Shown: in pieces, positions 1 through 6,428 of the stretch
How the letters are laid out: each line of letters begins with the position of its first letter
Numbering within the stretch: position 1 is the first letter of the stretch
Assembly (NCBI GenBank): GCA_036273935.1
Contig: DASUGQ010000330.1
Location: 1-8,947, forward strand
Direction of reading: 5' to 3'
Origin: ZC4RG29 sp036273935
Lineage (GTDB): Bacteria; Bacteroidota; Bacteroidia; Cytophagales; Cyclobacteriaceae
Length of the DNA: 8,947 nucleotides
Position numbers and translations under genes: made by a program
The notes under the pieces: generated by a model
Databases searched by the model: none
What the model saw: only the letters and a program-made list of their open reading frames with translations
What the model was told of the DNA's origin: nothing

Positions 1-1707
1 AACATGCGGTTCATGTTCACGCATCAGATCGGATGGATGTATGTCCGCTACTTCTTTTTCAATTTCGCGGGTCGTGAGAGCGATATCCAGGATGCCGATT
101 GGTTAGGCCCAAGCGGTTGGTTTGAAAAACTGCCACAAGAGTTAGCAGAAAACGCGGGACGAAATAATTACTTCATGATCCCGTTCCTGTTGGGAATTTT
201 AGGAATGTTTTATCAGATCACTTACGATTCTAAAAATTTTGCTGTCGTTGGATTACTCTTCATCCTCTTGGGTGTAGCGCTGGTGATTTATCTGAATTCA
301 CCACCCAGCGAGCCTCGTGAGCGTGACTACATCTACGCAGGATCATACTACGCCTATTGTTTTTGGATCGGGTTCGCCGTAATCGCAATTGTTGACTTCT
401 TAGGACGATTCATCAAGAATGGAAAGGTCGCTGCTATCGCGGCAACGCTTGTTTGTCTTTCGGCGCCGGCAGTGATGGCCATGGAGGGTTGGGACGATCA
501 CGACCGCAGTGACCGTTTCTTTTCGGTTGATTCTGCCGTCAATTATCTCCAGTCCTGTGCTAAAAATGCTATTCTGTTTACGGGTGGCGATAATGACACT
601 TTCCCCCTATGGTATGCCCAGGAAGTTGAAGGCGTGCGAACGGATATGAGAGTGGTGGTACTCAGCTACTACAATACAGACTGGTACATCGGTCAAACCA
701 TGCGACAAACTTATCAGTCGCCAGCTTTCCCGTACACCCTCACCATTGAAAACTATCGCCAGGGCGGGCCGAATGACTACCTCTTGTACCAGGATGCGGG
801 GTTGAAGAACATAGACCTGAATCAATACCTCGATTTGCTCAGGAAAGATTACAAGGGGCTGCGACATCCCTACCTGACCGATGGCAACATGCTTCCGGCA
901 AAAGAAATCATTCTCAACGTGGATGTGGATAAGATTCGGTCCATGGGACTTGTTCCAAAAGGAATGGATAGCCTTCTCGTTCCCCAGATGAGACTGCGGG
1001 TAATCGGAAACGCTATTGAGAAAAAAGATCTCGCCATGCTTGACGTCCTTGCCACGAACAACTGGGAACGGCCGTTGTATGTTAACAATACATCCCTGTC
1101 ACAGTTCAAAGTAGATCTTAGACCGTACGTTGTCCAGGAAGGAAACGCATACCGAATCCTTCCGATAAAGAATCCAAATCCCAGGGGAGATGAATTGGTA
1201 AACACAGATTTGGCTTTCGAACACATGACTAAGAAATTTCAGTTTCGCCAGCTCGACAATCCAAAAGTATATTTCTCTGAAGACTACAGGAAATTCATCC
1301 TCAACCAACGCAATACGTTTATTGCGCTGGCCCGCGCTTTCCTGATGGAAGACAATCCTGAAAAAGCGCACGACGTAATCATGTTTAGCCTTGAGAAAAT
1401 GCCGGATCAGGGCATTCGCTTTGACCGCTTCACGACAATACCGACAGTAGAAATATTAATGGAAGTAGGTGAAAAGGAAAAAGCAATCGAGATCACTAAG
1501 CTGATGGCCGGACGATGTGAATCGATGCTTGACTATCTCATCACAAGCAATAAAATGAACAGTGATTTGCGGCTCAACATGGCAGTCCTTGGTGAACTTC
1601 AGCGCCTCATGTATCAATATGGTGAAGCGGACCTGGCAAAAGATATTGAAGGAAAATACGATCGCTTTGCTGCCTCTCTGGGAATGCCGGCGAGACCTGA
1701 ACAATAG
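1..1707 (+). CDS. DUF2723 (TMEM260-like) membrane protein, C-terminal part
   Basis: The frame is open from the first base, so this is the 3' part of a longer gene; the ATG at base 4 is probably internal. About 567 residues are visible. Four hydrophobic segments are seen at about 56-73, 80-97, 113-134 and 142-159. They are followed by a long soluble region of about 400 residues containing GGDNDTFPLWYAQ (194-206) and SYYNTDWYIGQ (221-231), which I recognise as conserved in the Bacteroidota DUF2723 family. Members are usually around 1000 residues, with the DUF2723 domain and further membrane helices at the N-terminus, here outside the window. The family is related to TMEM260 protein O-mannosyltransferases, so a role in protein O-glycosylation at the membrane is plausible but inferred. 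The last ~130 residues are helical and may be TPR-like. It converges on lpdA, 60 bases away. The family call is fairly sure; the function is not. Confidence 0.82.
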   Translation, partial: NMRFMFTHQIGWMYVRYFFFNFAGRESDIQDADWLGPSGWFEKLPQELAENAGRNNYFMIPFLLGILGMFYQITYDSKNFAVVGLLFILLGVALVIYLNSPPSEPRERDYIYAGSYYAYCFWIGFAVIAIVDFLGRFIKNGKVAAIAATLVCLSAPAVMAMEGWDDHDRSDRFFSVDSAVNYLQSCAKNAILFTGGDNDTFPLWYAQEVEGVRTDMRVVVLSYYNTDWYIGQTMRQTYQSPAFPYTLTIENYRQGGPNDYLLYQDAGLKNIDLNQYLDLLRKDYKGLRHPYLTDGNMLPAKEIILNVDVDKIRSMGLVPKGMDSLLVPQMRLRVIGNAIEKKDLAMLDVLATNNWERPLYVNNTSLSQFKVDLRPYVVQEGNAYRILPIKNPNPRGDELVNTDLAFEHMTKKFQFRQLDNPKVYFSEDYRKFILNQRNTFIALARAFLMEDNPEKAHDVIMFSLEKMPDQGIRFDRFTTIPTVEILMEVGEKEKAIEITKLMAGRCESMLDYLITSNKMNSDLRLNMAVLGELQRLMYQYGEADLAKDIEGKYDRFAASLGMPARPEQ

Positions 1708-1712
1708 TTGAT

Positions 1713-1755
1713 AGTTATTGCATAGGGGTAAATGCATTGCGCCTATGCAATAGCT
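1713..1755. terminator. hairpin between convergent genes, possible terminator
   Basis: A stem of 14 pairs with one G-T wobble joins 1713-1726 to 1742-1755, with a 15-base loop. It sits between the stop of the DUF2723 gene (1707) and the end of lpdA (1768), where a shared bidirectional terminator is expected. However, the + strand is followed by a run of A (1758-1764), not T. On the - strand the T-run comes before the hairpin. It is therefore not a textbook intrinsic terminator. It may instead stabilise the 3' ends or act with Rho. Confidence 0.4.
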
Positions 1756-1767
1756 CCAAAAAAATAA

Positions 1768-3159
1768 TCACAAGTGGATTACTTCACCATAGGCAGCCGC
1801 CGTGGCTTCCATTATTGCCTCACTCATGGTTGGGTGAGGGTGAACTGATTTGATGATTTCATGTCCTGTCGTTTCAAGCTTACGCGCGGCAACAACTTCA
1901 GCAATCATCTCAGTAACATTGGCTCCTATAAAGTGGGCTCCTAACCATTCGCCGTACTTGGCGTCGAATATAACTTTTACAAATCCCTCTGTGGCCCCGG
2001 CGGCCTTTGCTTTGCCCGACGCACTGAATGGAAACTTCCCTACTTTAATTTCATACCCCGCTTTCTTTGCCTGCTCTTCGGTATAGCCAACAGAAGCAAT
2101 TTCCGGCGAACAATAGGTGCAACCCGGAAGATTGTTATAATTCAACGGTTCAGGATTAAGGCCTGCAATTTTTTCAACGCAAATAATACCTTCCGCAGAC
2201 GCGACGTGCGCTAAAGCCGGTCCTTTTACAATATCACCAATGGCATAGACACCCGGGACATTTGTCCGGTAATAATCATCTACAATGACTTTCCCTTTCT
2301 CTGTCTTAACGCCCGTCTCTTCAAGTCCTATTCCTTCCAGGTTGGTAGCTATACCTACTGCCGACAAAACAACATCCGCTTCCATTTTCACCTCGCCGTC
2401 CGGTGTTTTAACGGTAGCTATGCAGGTTGCGCCTTTAGTATCCACGGCTGTTACTTCAGAGTTCACATGAATCTTCATCCCCGCTTTCTTAAACACCTTG
2501 TCAAGTGTCTTGGATACCTCTTCGTCTTCCACCGGTACAATGCGCGGCAGGAATTCAACGATCGTCACTTCCGTGCCAAGGGTTTGATAAAAGTAAGCAA
2601 ACTCAACACCAATGGCACCTGAGCCAACTACCAACATCTTCTTCGGTAATTTATCAAGGATCATTGCTTCACGATAACCGATAATTTTCTTGCCGTCGAT
2701 CTTCATGCTTGGCAATTCACGACTGCGTCCACCGGTAGCGAGAATAATGTGCCTGGCTTCATAATCAGTTTTCTTACCATTGGCATCGGTCACTTCAACC
2801 TTGCCTCCCTTTTTCAATTTGCCAGTTCCCGCAATATGATCAATCTTGTTTTTCTTGAACAGGAAGGTTACTCCTTTGCTATTGCTATCCGCTACCGCAC
2901 GGCTTCTCTTGACCATCGCCGTGAGGTCAGCTTTAGAATCTTTCACTTCGACACCATAGTCACTGGCATGTTTTATATATTCAAACACATTGGCACTTTT
3001 AAGCAAAGCTTTGGTTGGTATACAACCCCAGTTTAAGCAAATTCCGCCAAGCTCTGCTTTTTCTACGACACCTACTTTCAGTCCCAACTGCGAAGCCCGG
3101 ATAGCAGCCACATAGCCACCCGGACCACTGCCAATCACAAGAAGATCATACTTTGACAT
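1768..3159 (-). CDS. lpdA: dihydrolipoyl dehydrogenase (E3)
   Basis: This 463-residue flavoprotein re-oxidises dihydrolipoyl groups of 2-oxoacid dehydrogenase complexes (pyruvate, 2-oxoglutarate or branched-chain) and of the glycine cleavage system, passing electrons through FAD to NAD+ in the cytoplasm. Seen directly: the FAD dinucleotide motif GSGPGGY (10-16); the redox disulfide in GGICLNWGCIPTK (C41 and C46); the second FAD contact ATGGRSRELP (141-150); the NAD motif GSGAIG (179-184); AIGDI (306-310); and the C-terminal catalytic pair in HPHPTMSE (H442 and E447). All are intact and the length is normal. The start is followed at once by the FAD fold, so it is secure. No E1 or E2 gene is adjacent, so which complex it serves cannot be told. 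It is divergent from fabG. An oddity is a CTYC pair (C347, C350) in the dimerisation domain, where many relatives have no cysteine. Confidence 0.96.
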   Translation of the reverse strand: MSKYDLLVIGSGPGGYVAAIRASQLGLKVGVVEKAELGGICLNWGCIPTKALLKSANVFEYIKHASDYGVEVKDSKADLTAMVKRSRAVADSNSKGVTFLFKKNKIDHIAGTGKLKKGGKVEVTDANGKKTDYEARHIILATGGRSRELPSMKIDGKKIIGYREAMILDKLPKKMLVVGSGAIGVEFAYFYQTLGTEVTIVEFLPRIVPVEDEEVSKTLDKVFKKAGMKIHVNSEVTAVDTKGATCIATVKTPDGEVKMEADVVLSAVGIATNLEGIGLEETGVKTEKGKVIVDDYYRTNVPGVYAIGDIVKGPALAHVASAEGIICVEKIAGLNPEPLNYNNLPGCTYCSPEIASVGYTEEQAKKAGYEIKVGKFPFSASGKAKAAGATEGFVKVIFDAKYGEWLGAHFIGANVTEMIAEVVAARKLETTGHEIIKSVHPHPTMSEAIMEATAAAYGEVIHL

Positions 3160-3184
3160 AATGCCTTGTTTTTAAATTTGGTGC

Positions 3185-3214
3185 CAAAGATAAACCCCGG
3201 AACGCTCTTTCAAA
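3185..3214 (-). promoter_or_regulatory. Bacteroidota-type promoter of lpdA
   Basis: On the minus strand, TTTG (3214-3211) is followed after 18 bases by TATCTTTG (3192-3185), a perfect match to the -7 consensus TAnnTTTG with an accepted spacing. Transcription would start near 3179, giving a 5' leader of about 20 bases before the lpdA ATG at 3159. No Shine-Dalgarno sequence is visible, as usual in this phylum. Confidence 0.6.
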
Positions 3215-3359
3215 AATTACATCATTAAATTGCCCACAGCACGGAGAACTTAAACCCTTCATTAATTTCGGATTCTGTCAAAGTAGAACTAATTTTAGCG
3301 GCCTGAATGCAAAAGATTAAAATTTAACATAGGTAAAACTTCATAAAATCAATTCTTAA

Positions 3360-4106
3360 ATGGGACTACTAGATGGTAAATCAGCCTTGGTAACAGGAGC
3401 GTCAAAAGGAATCGGGCGCGCAATTGCCCTGCGTTATGCTGACGAAGGCGCTAACATTGCCTTTACTTATCTGTCCAGCGTTGAGCAAGGACAGGCACTT
3501 GAAGCAGAGCTTGCTTCTAAGGGTGTCAAGGCAAAAGGCTATCGATCCGATGCCTCTGATTTTTCCCAGGCAGAAAAATTGATTAACGACGTCATTGCTG
3601 ATTTGGGATCGCTGGATATCTTGGTGAACAACGCGGGCATTACACAAGACACTCTGCTTTTGCGCATGACCGAAGAGATGTGGGATAAGGTGATCAACGT
3701 GAACCTGAAATCTTGTTTCAATACTGTAAAGGCTGCCACCAAACAAATGATGAAACAGAGGAGTGGATCAATCATTAACATGACGTCTGTCGTTGGATTG
3801 AAGGGCAATGCCGGCCAGGCCAACTACGCTGCTTCTAAAGCCGGTATAATCGGTTTCACAAAATCAGTGGCGTTAGAACTTGGATCCAGGGGAATTCGTT
3901 CGAATGCCATCGCCCCGGGTTTCATTGAGACAGAGATGACTGCCAAACTTGATGAAAAAACAGTGCAGGGTTGGCGGGATGCAATACCCATGAAGCGTGG
4001 TGGCAGACCGGAAGATGTTGCTGACGCCTGTATTTTTTTAGGATCCGATTTGTCCTCTTACATTACCGGCCAGGTCATCCAGGTGGATGGCGGAATGCTC
4101 ACCTGA
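3360..4106 (+). CDS. fabG: 3-oxoacyl-[acyl-carrier-protein] reductase
   Basis: This is a short-chain dehydrogenase/reductase of 248 residues, the usual FabG length. The enzyme reduces 3-oxoacyl-ACP with NADPH in fatty acid elongation, normally as a cytosolic tetramer. Seen directly: the cofactor motif TGASKGIG (12-19); NNAG (90-93); the catalytic tetrad N115, S143, Y156 and K160 with the spacing of E. coli FabG; NYAASKAG around the active site; PGFIETEMT (186-194); and the C-terminal VDGGM typical of the family. The start at 3360 lies 5 residues before the Rossmann fold, so it is well placed. No other fatty acid genes are nearby, so assignment to FabG rather than a related SDR rests on the sequence, which is strongly FabG-like in the GNAGQANYAASKAG stretch. 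The histidine kinase follows after 86 bases and could share the transcript. A weak promoter-like stretch lies upstream. Confidence 0.9.
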   Translation: MGLLDGKSALVTGASKGIGRAIALRYADEGANIAFTYLSSVEQGQALEAELASKGVKAKGYRSDASDFSQAEKLINDVIADLGSLDILVNNAGITQDTLLLRMTEEMWDKVINVNLKSCFNTVKAATKQMMKQRSGSIINMTSVVGLKGNAGQANYAASKAGIIGFTKSVALELGSRGIRSNAIAPGFIETEMTAKLDEKTVQGWRDAIPMKRGGRPEDVADACIFLGSDLSSYITGQVIQVDGGMLT

Positions 4107-4192
4107 TTTCAGACCAGTTGACTTTAGGCAAGCCTAAGTGATGCCAGACCACTGAAGAAATTCTTAACTTTACTTGATAACAATACCTTCTC

Positions 4193-5947
4193 GTGGAGAC
4201 CAACGTTTCAATCGCCGAGGAAATTGAAGACCTTCTTTCAAAGGCCTATGAAGCAAGAATCAATAACCTCCCATTAAGTATCAATCTGGCAAAACAAGCA
4301 GCCGGCCTGTCGAGGGAAATATACCCTAACCTGTATGCCCGGTCATTAAATCTCCTTGGTCTGTGTTTGATGATCAAGGGAGAATTCAAAAATTCCCTTG
4401 AGCTTTCCGAACAGGCGCTGATTCTGTGTGAGAAAGGCAACGACATCAAAGGAATTGCCGATGCTAAATATAATATTGGAAGTGTTCACTACAAGACGAT
4501 CAACTATCACACCGGCCTGCAATACCTCCTCGATTGTCAGCAACTCTATCGACAGTTGAATGATCATCACAATGAAGCACGGGTACTAAAATCACTGGGA
4601 ACAATTTTTGAATATTTCGGAGATGTCGCCAATGCTATTGAAAGCTATGAGAAATGCATTGCCGCTGCGGAAAAAGTGAGTGACCTGAATCAGGTTTCAA
4701 ATGCATACAATCCACTCTCTGGAATTTACCTTGATGAAGGGAAAGTGGACGAAGCCCTGGCAATGATTCAAAAAAGTATCTCCATCAAGGAAAGTACGAA
4801 CGACACACGGGGTTATGCGTTTGCGTTGTACGGGCGGGGCAAAGTATTCATTAAGATGGACCTCCTCGATGAAGCCATCAGTGATCTTTTAAGGGCCATC
4901 GGCATCCACCAGGAAATGGGCGACCGCCTTGGGGAAAGTATGGCACATTATAAGTTGGGAGTTGCTTATCGGAAGGCTAAAAGATTTGAGAAAGCGGAAG
5001 CAAGCTTAATGAATGCAATTTCAATCGCTGAGGAACTCAACATTAAGTTCATTCTTTTTAAATCATATTTTAATTTATATCGCATCGCCGTCGAAAAAGG
5101 TGATTCCAAAAAGGCATTAGGATACCTGGAGGAATACATATCACTGAAAGAGACCGTGATCAATGCACATACTTATGACGTGGTGAAAAGTTATGCAGCC
5201 ATAAAAAAAATTGAATCCCTTGAGTACGAAGCAAGGGTGCAGAAAGAAAAGGCTGCCATAATCGAAAAGAAAAATGCGGAATTGGATTCATTTTTTTATC
5301 GCATATCACACGATTTGAAAGGTCCGATTTCATCGCTCCTCGGTCTTCATAGCCTCGTGAAACTTGAAATCAAAGACCAGCCATCGCTGCATTACTTTGA
5401 TCTTTACCAATCACAAATTGTCCGGTTGAACACCATTGTGATGGATCTCATCAACCTTGCGAGAATGAATAACAATGCGCAGACAAAATCAAAGATCAAT
5501 TTCAATTTGATGGTGGACGATTGCATCCATTCCTTTCACTACGTTAATAATTTCAAAAACATCAGGTTTGAAAAAATCATTGAGCAAGATCTCGAATTCA
5601 TTTCCGAGTGGGGAATTGTGAACACCATACTTCAAAATCTCATCGAGAACGCTATTAAATATCACGGCACAGATAATCCTTACGTATTCATTTCAATTGG
5701 GAGAATTGACGAACACATTCAAATACGTGTTAATGACAATGGCCAGGGAATTCATCCTGAACATCAACCCAAAATATTCGATATGTTCTTCCGCGCCAAT
5801 TCCAGTATACAGGGAACGGGTCTGGGACTTTATATTCTGAAGCGCGCCGTCGAGCGACTACAGGGCGAAATATCCTTTACCAGTGAACTGCACATAGGTT
5901 CATCTTTTGTTGTATCACTGCCCATTAGCAGCAACCAAAACCACTAA
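4193..5947 (+). CDS. soluble TPR-containing sensor histidine kinase
   Basis: This 584-residue protein has no signal peptide and no membrane segment, so it should sense something inside the cell. Seven TPR units occupy 48-327 with a strict 40-residue period (starting at 48, 88, 128, 168, 208, 248 and 288). A charged helix, likely coiled coil, spans about 328-368. The kinase core follows: H box ISHDLKGP with phospho-accepting H373, N box with N482 and N486 (QNLIENAIKY), G1 box DNGQGI (515-520), IFDMFFRA (528-535) and G2 box GTGLGL (541-546). All key residues are present. It starts at GTG (4193): an in-frame TAA lies at 4178, no ATG lies between, and the next methionine (residue 60) would delete the first TPR. 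There is no receiver domain and no response regulator gene adjacent, so it is an orphan kinase. The TPR array probably binds a protein or peptide; the signal and partner are unknown. Confidence 0.9.
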   Translation: METNVSIAEEIEDLLSKAYEARINNLPLSINLAKQAAGLSREIYPNLYARSLNLLGLCLMIKGEFKNSLELSEQALILCEKGNDIKGIADAKYNIGSVHYKTINYHTGLQYLLDCQQLYRQLNDHHNEARVLKSLGTIFEYFGDVANAIESYEKCIAAAEKVSDLNQVSNAYNPLSGIYLDEGKVDEALAMIQKSISIKESTNDTRGYAFALYGRGKVFIKMDLLDEAISDLLRAIGIHQEMGDRLGESMAHYKLGVAYRKAKRFEKAEASLMNAISIAEELNIKFILFKSYFNLYRIAVEKGDSKKALGYLEEYISLKETVINAHTYDVVKSYAAIKKIESLEYEARVQKEKAAIIEKKNAELDSFFYRISHDLKGPISSLLGLHSLVKLEIKDQPSLHYFDLYQSQIVRLNTIVMDLINLARMNNNAQTKSKINFNLMVDDCIHSFHYVNNFKNIRFEKIIEQDLEFISEWGIVNTILQNLIENAIKYHGTDNPYVFISIGRIDEHIQIRVNDNGQGIHPEHQPKIFDMFFRANSSIQGTGLGLYILKRAVERLQGEISFTSELHIGSSFVVSLPISSNQNH

Positions 5948-5980
5948 CAGTCGTAAGTGAATAAAAAAATCTTTGCAAGC

Positions 5981-6012
5981 TTTGGAAACTTAGCTTCTAT
6001 GGCCTACGTTTG
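5981..6012 (+). promoter_or_regulatory. Bacteroidota-type promoter of the met operon
   Basis: TTTG (5981-5984), a 20-base spacer and TACGTTTG (6005-6012) match the -33/-7 consensus of the Bacteroidota housekeeping sigma factor exactly. The predicted RNA start, about 6017-6019, lies some 25 bases upstream of the riboswitch P1 helix, which is where a SAM riboswitch promoter is expected. No second such promoter is visible between the riboswitch and metY. Confidence 0.7.
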
Positions 6013-6043
6013 CAGTATCAAGTCGAATAAGCACACCAGCTTT

Positions 6044-6160
6044 ATCGATTTATAAAGAAGCGCTGAGAGACAGGCTCTATGAAGCGCTAGCAACCTGTAG
6101 CAATGCAAGGTGCTAATTCCTGATTCTTCCGATAACATCGGGAGGAAAATATAAACCGAT
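6044..6160 (+). ncRNA. SAM-I (S-box) riboswitch
   Basis: The aptamer senses S-adenosylmethionine. P1 pairs 6044-6054 with 6150-6160 (10 of 11 pairs). P2a pairs 6060-6064 with 6083-6087. A kink-turn follows, with G6065/A6066 facing G6081/A6082 and a 3-base bulge at 6078-6080, then the short P2b (6067-6069 with 6075-6077). The P2 loop CAGG (6071-6074) can pair with CCTG (6094-6097), the conserved SAM-I pseudoknot. The strongly conserved GCAACC (6090-6095) is present, as is AAGGTGCTAATTCC (6107-6120), where P3 pairs 6098-6102 with 6111-6115. P4 pairs 6126-6133 with 6137-6144. No helix with a following T-run is seen just after the aptamer. The 3' strand of P1 ends 4 bases before the ATG of a short cysteine-rich frame, suggesting translational rather than terminator control. 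The downstream genes, metY and metX, are classic S-box targets. Confidence 0.95.
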
Positions 6161-6164
6161 TAAA

Positions 6165-6320
6165 ATGAACAATTTAATCCGATCCACTCTAAAAGTATTT
6201 GCCCAAGGGGTATATGCTTCCATTATCCGACTAACGGATTGTTTTCAGCAAAACATTTATGAATACATTGATGACCTCACATCAATACGAATGTGTTGTT
6301 GCAGCAACTGCTGTTGTTAG
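6165..6320 (+). CDS. polycysteine leader peptide (51 aa)
   Basis: This is a short frame of 51 codons (ATG at 6165, TAG at 6318) inside the leader between the SAM riboswitch and metY. It begins MNNLIRSTLKVFAQ and ends MCCCSNCCC: two blocks of three cysteine codons (TGT TGT TGC at 6294-6302; TGC TGT TGT at 6309-6317) directly before the stop, plus C26. The middle (about 8-38) could form an amphipathic helix. I do not recognise a family. The location in a sulfur-assimilation leader and the Cys codons at the very end suggest a cysteine-responsive attenuator peptide, like the polycysteine leader ORFs of mycobacteria and the amino acid leader peptides of other operons. The nearest in-frame upstream stop is at 6114, within the riboswitch. 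An internal ATG at 6291 could also start a 9-residue MCCCSNCCC. Another possibility is a small metal- or thiol-binding protein. The frame is certain; that it is translated and regulatory is inferred. Confidence 0.7.
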   Translation: MNNLIRSTLKVFAQGVYASIIRLTDCFQQNIYEYIDDLTSIRMCCCSNCCC

Positions 6321-6338
6321 TCCAAAATCTTAACAACG
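6312..6338 (+). promoter_or_regulatory. leader hairpin overlapping the last Cys codons and stop
   Basis: Bases 6312-6320, which are the last two cysteine codons and the TAG stop of the leader peptide, can pair with 6330-6338 (9 pairs, two of them wobbles, 9-base loop). Part of the same arm (6314-6322) can instead pair with 6229-6237 upstream (7 Watson-Crick pairs plus 2 wobbles). The two folds exclude each other, and a ribosome on the Cys codons would block both. No T-run follows. The remaining 90 bases to metY hold no further clear structure and become A-rich just before its start. Confidence 0.35.
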
Positions 6339-6428
6339 TCTTACCTGTAAACACAAGCTTCGACATCTGATTAAACAGTGAGGCTTGCCTTGTAAAAAAA
6401 ATTAAACAACCTTAAAAAAATTAAAAAC

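Noticed and set aside
607..1371. Open frames on the minus strand within the DUF2723 gene
   Set aside because: They lie fully opposite a well-supported coding frame, have no recognisable motifs, and are expected by chance.
3267..3297. Possible fabG promoter: TTCG, 19 bases, TAATTTTA
   Set aside because: Both elements deviate from TTTG/TAnnTTTG; in A/T-rich DNA such a match is too weak to annotate.
4124..4137. Palindrome TTAGGC-AA-GCCTAA after fabG as a terminator
   Set aside because: Short stem, a loop of only 2-4 bases, and no T-run after it.
4165..4172. TAACTTTA before the histidine kinase as a -7 element
   Set aside because: One mismatch to consensus and no TTTG at the required distance upstream; the kinase may be co-transcribed with fabG.
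5977..5996. AAGCT...AGCTT inverted repeat as a terminator of the kinase gene or an operator
   Set aside because: Only 5 pairs, no T-run, and it overlaps the predicted -33 element; too weak to separate from chance.
6353..6400. CAAGC...GCTTG pairing just before metY as the riboswitch expression platform
   Set aside because: Five pairs with a long unpaired interior and an A-run, not a T-run, behind it; no convincing terminator or start-masking helix.
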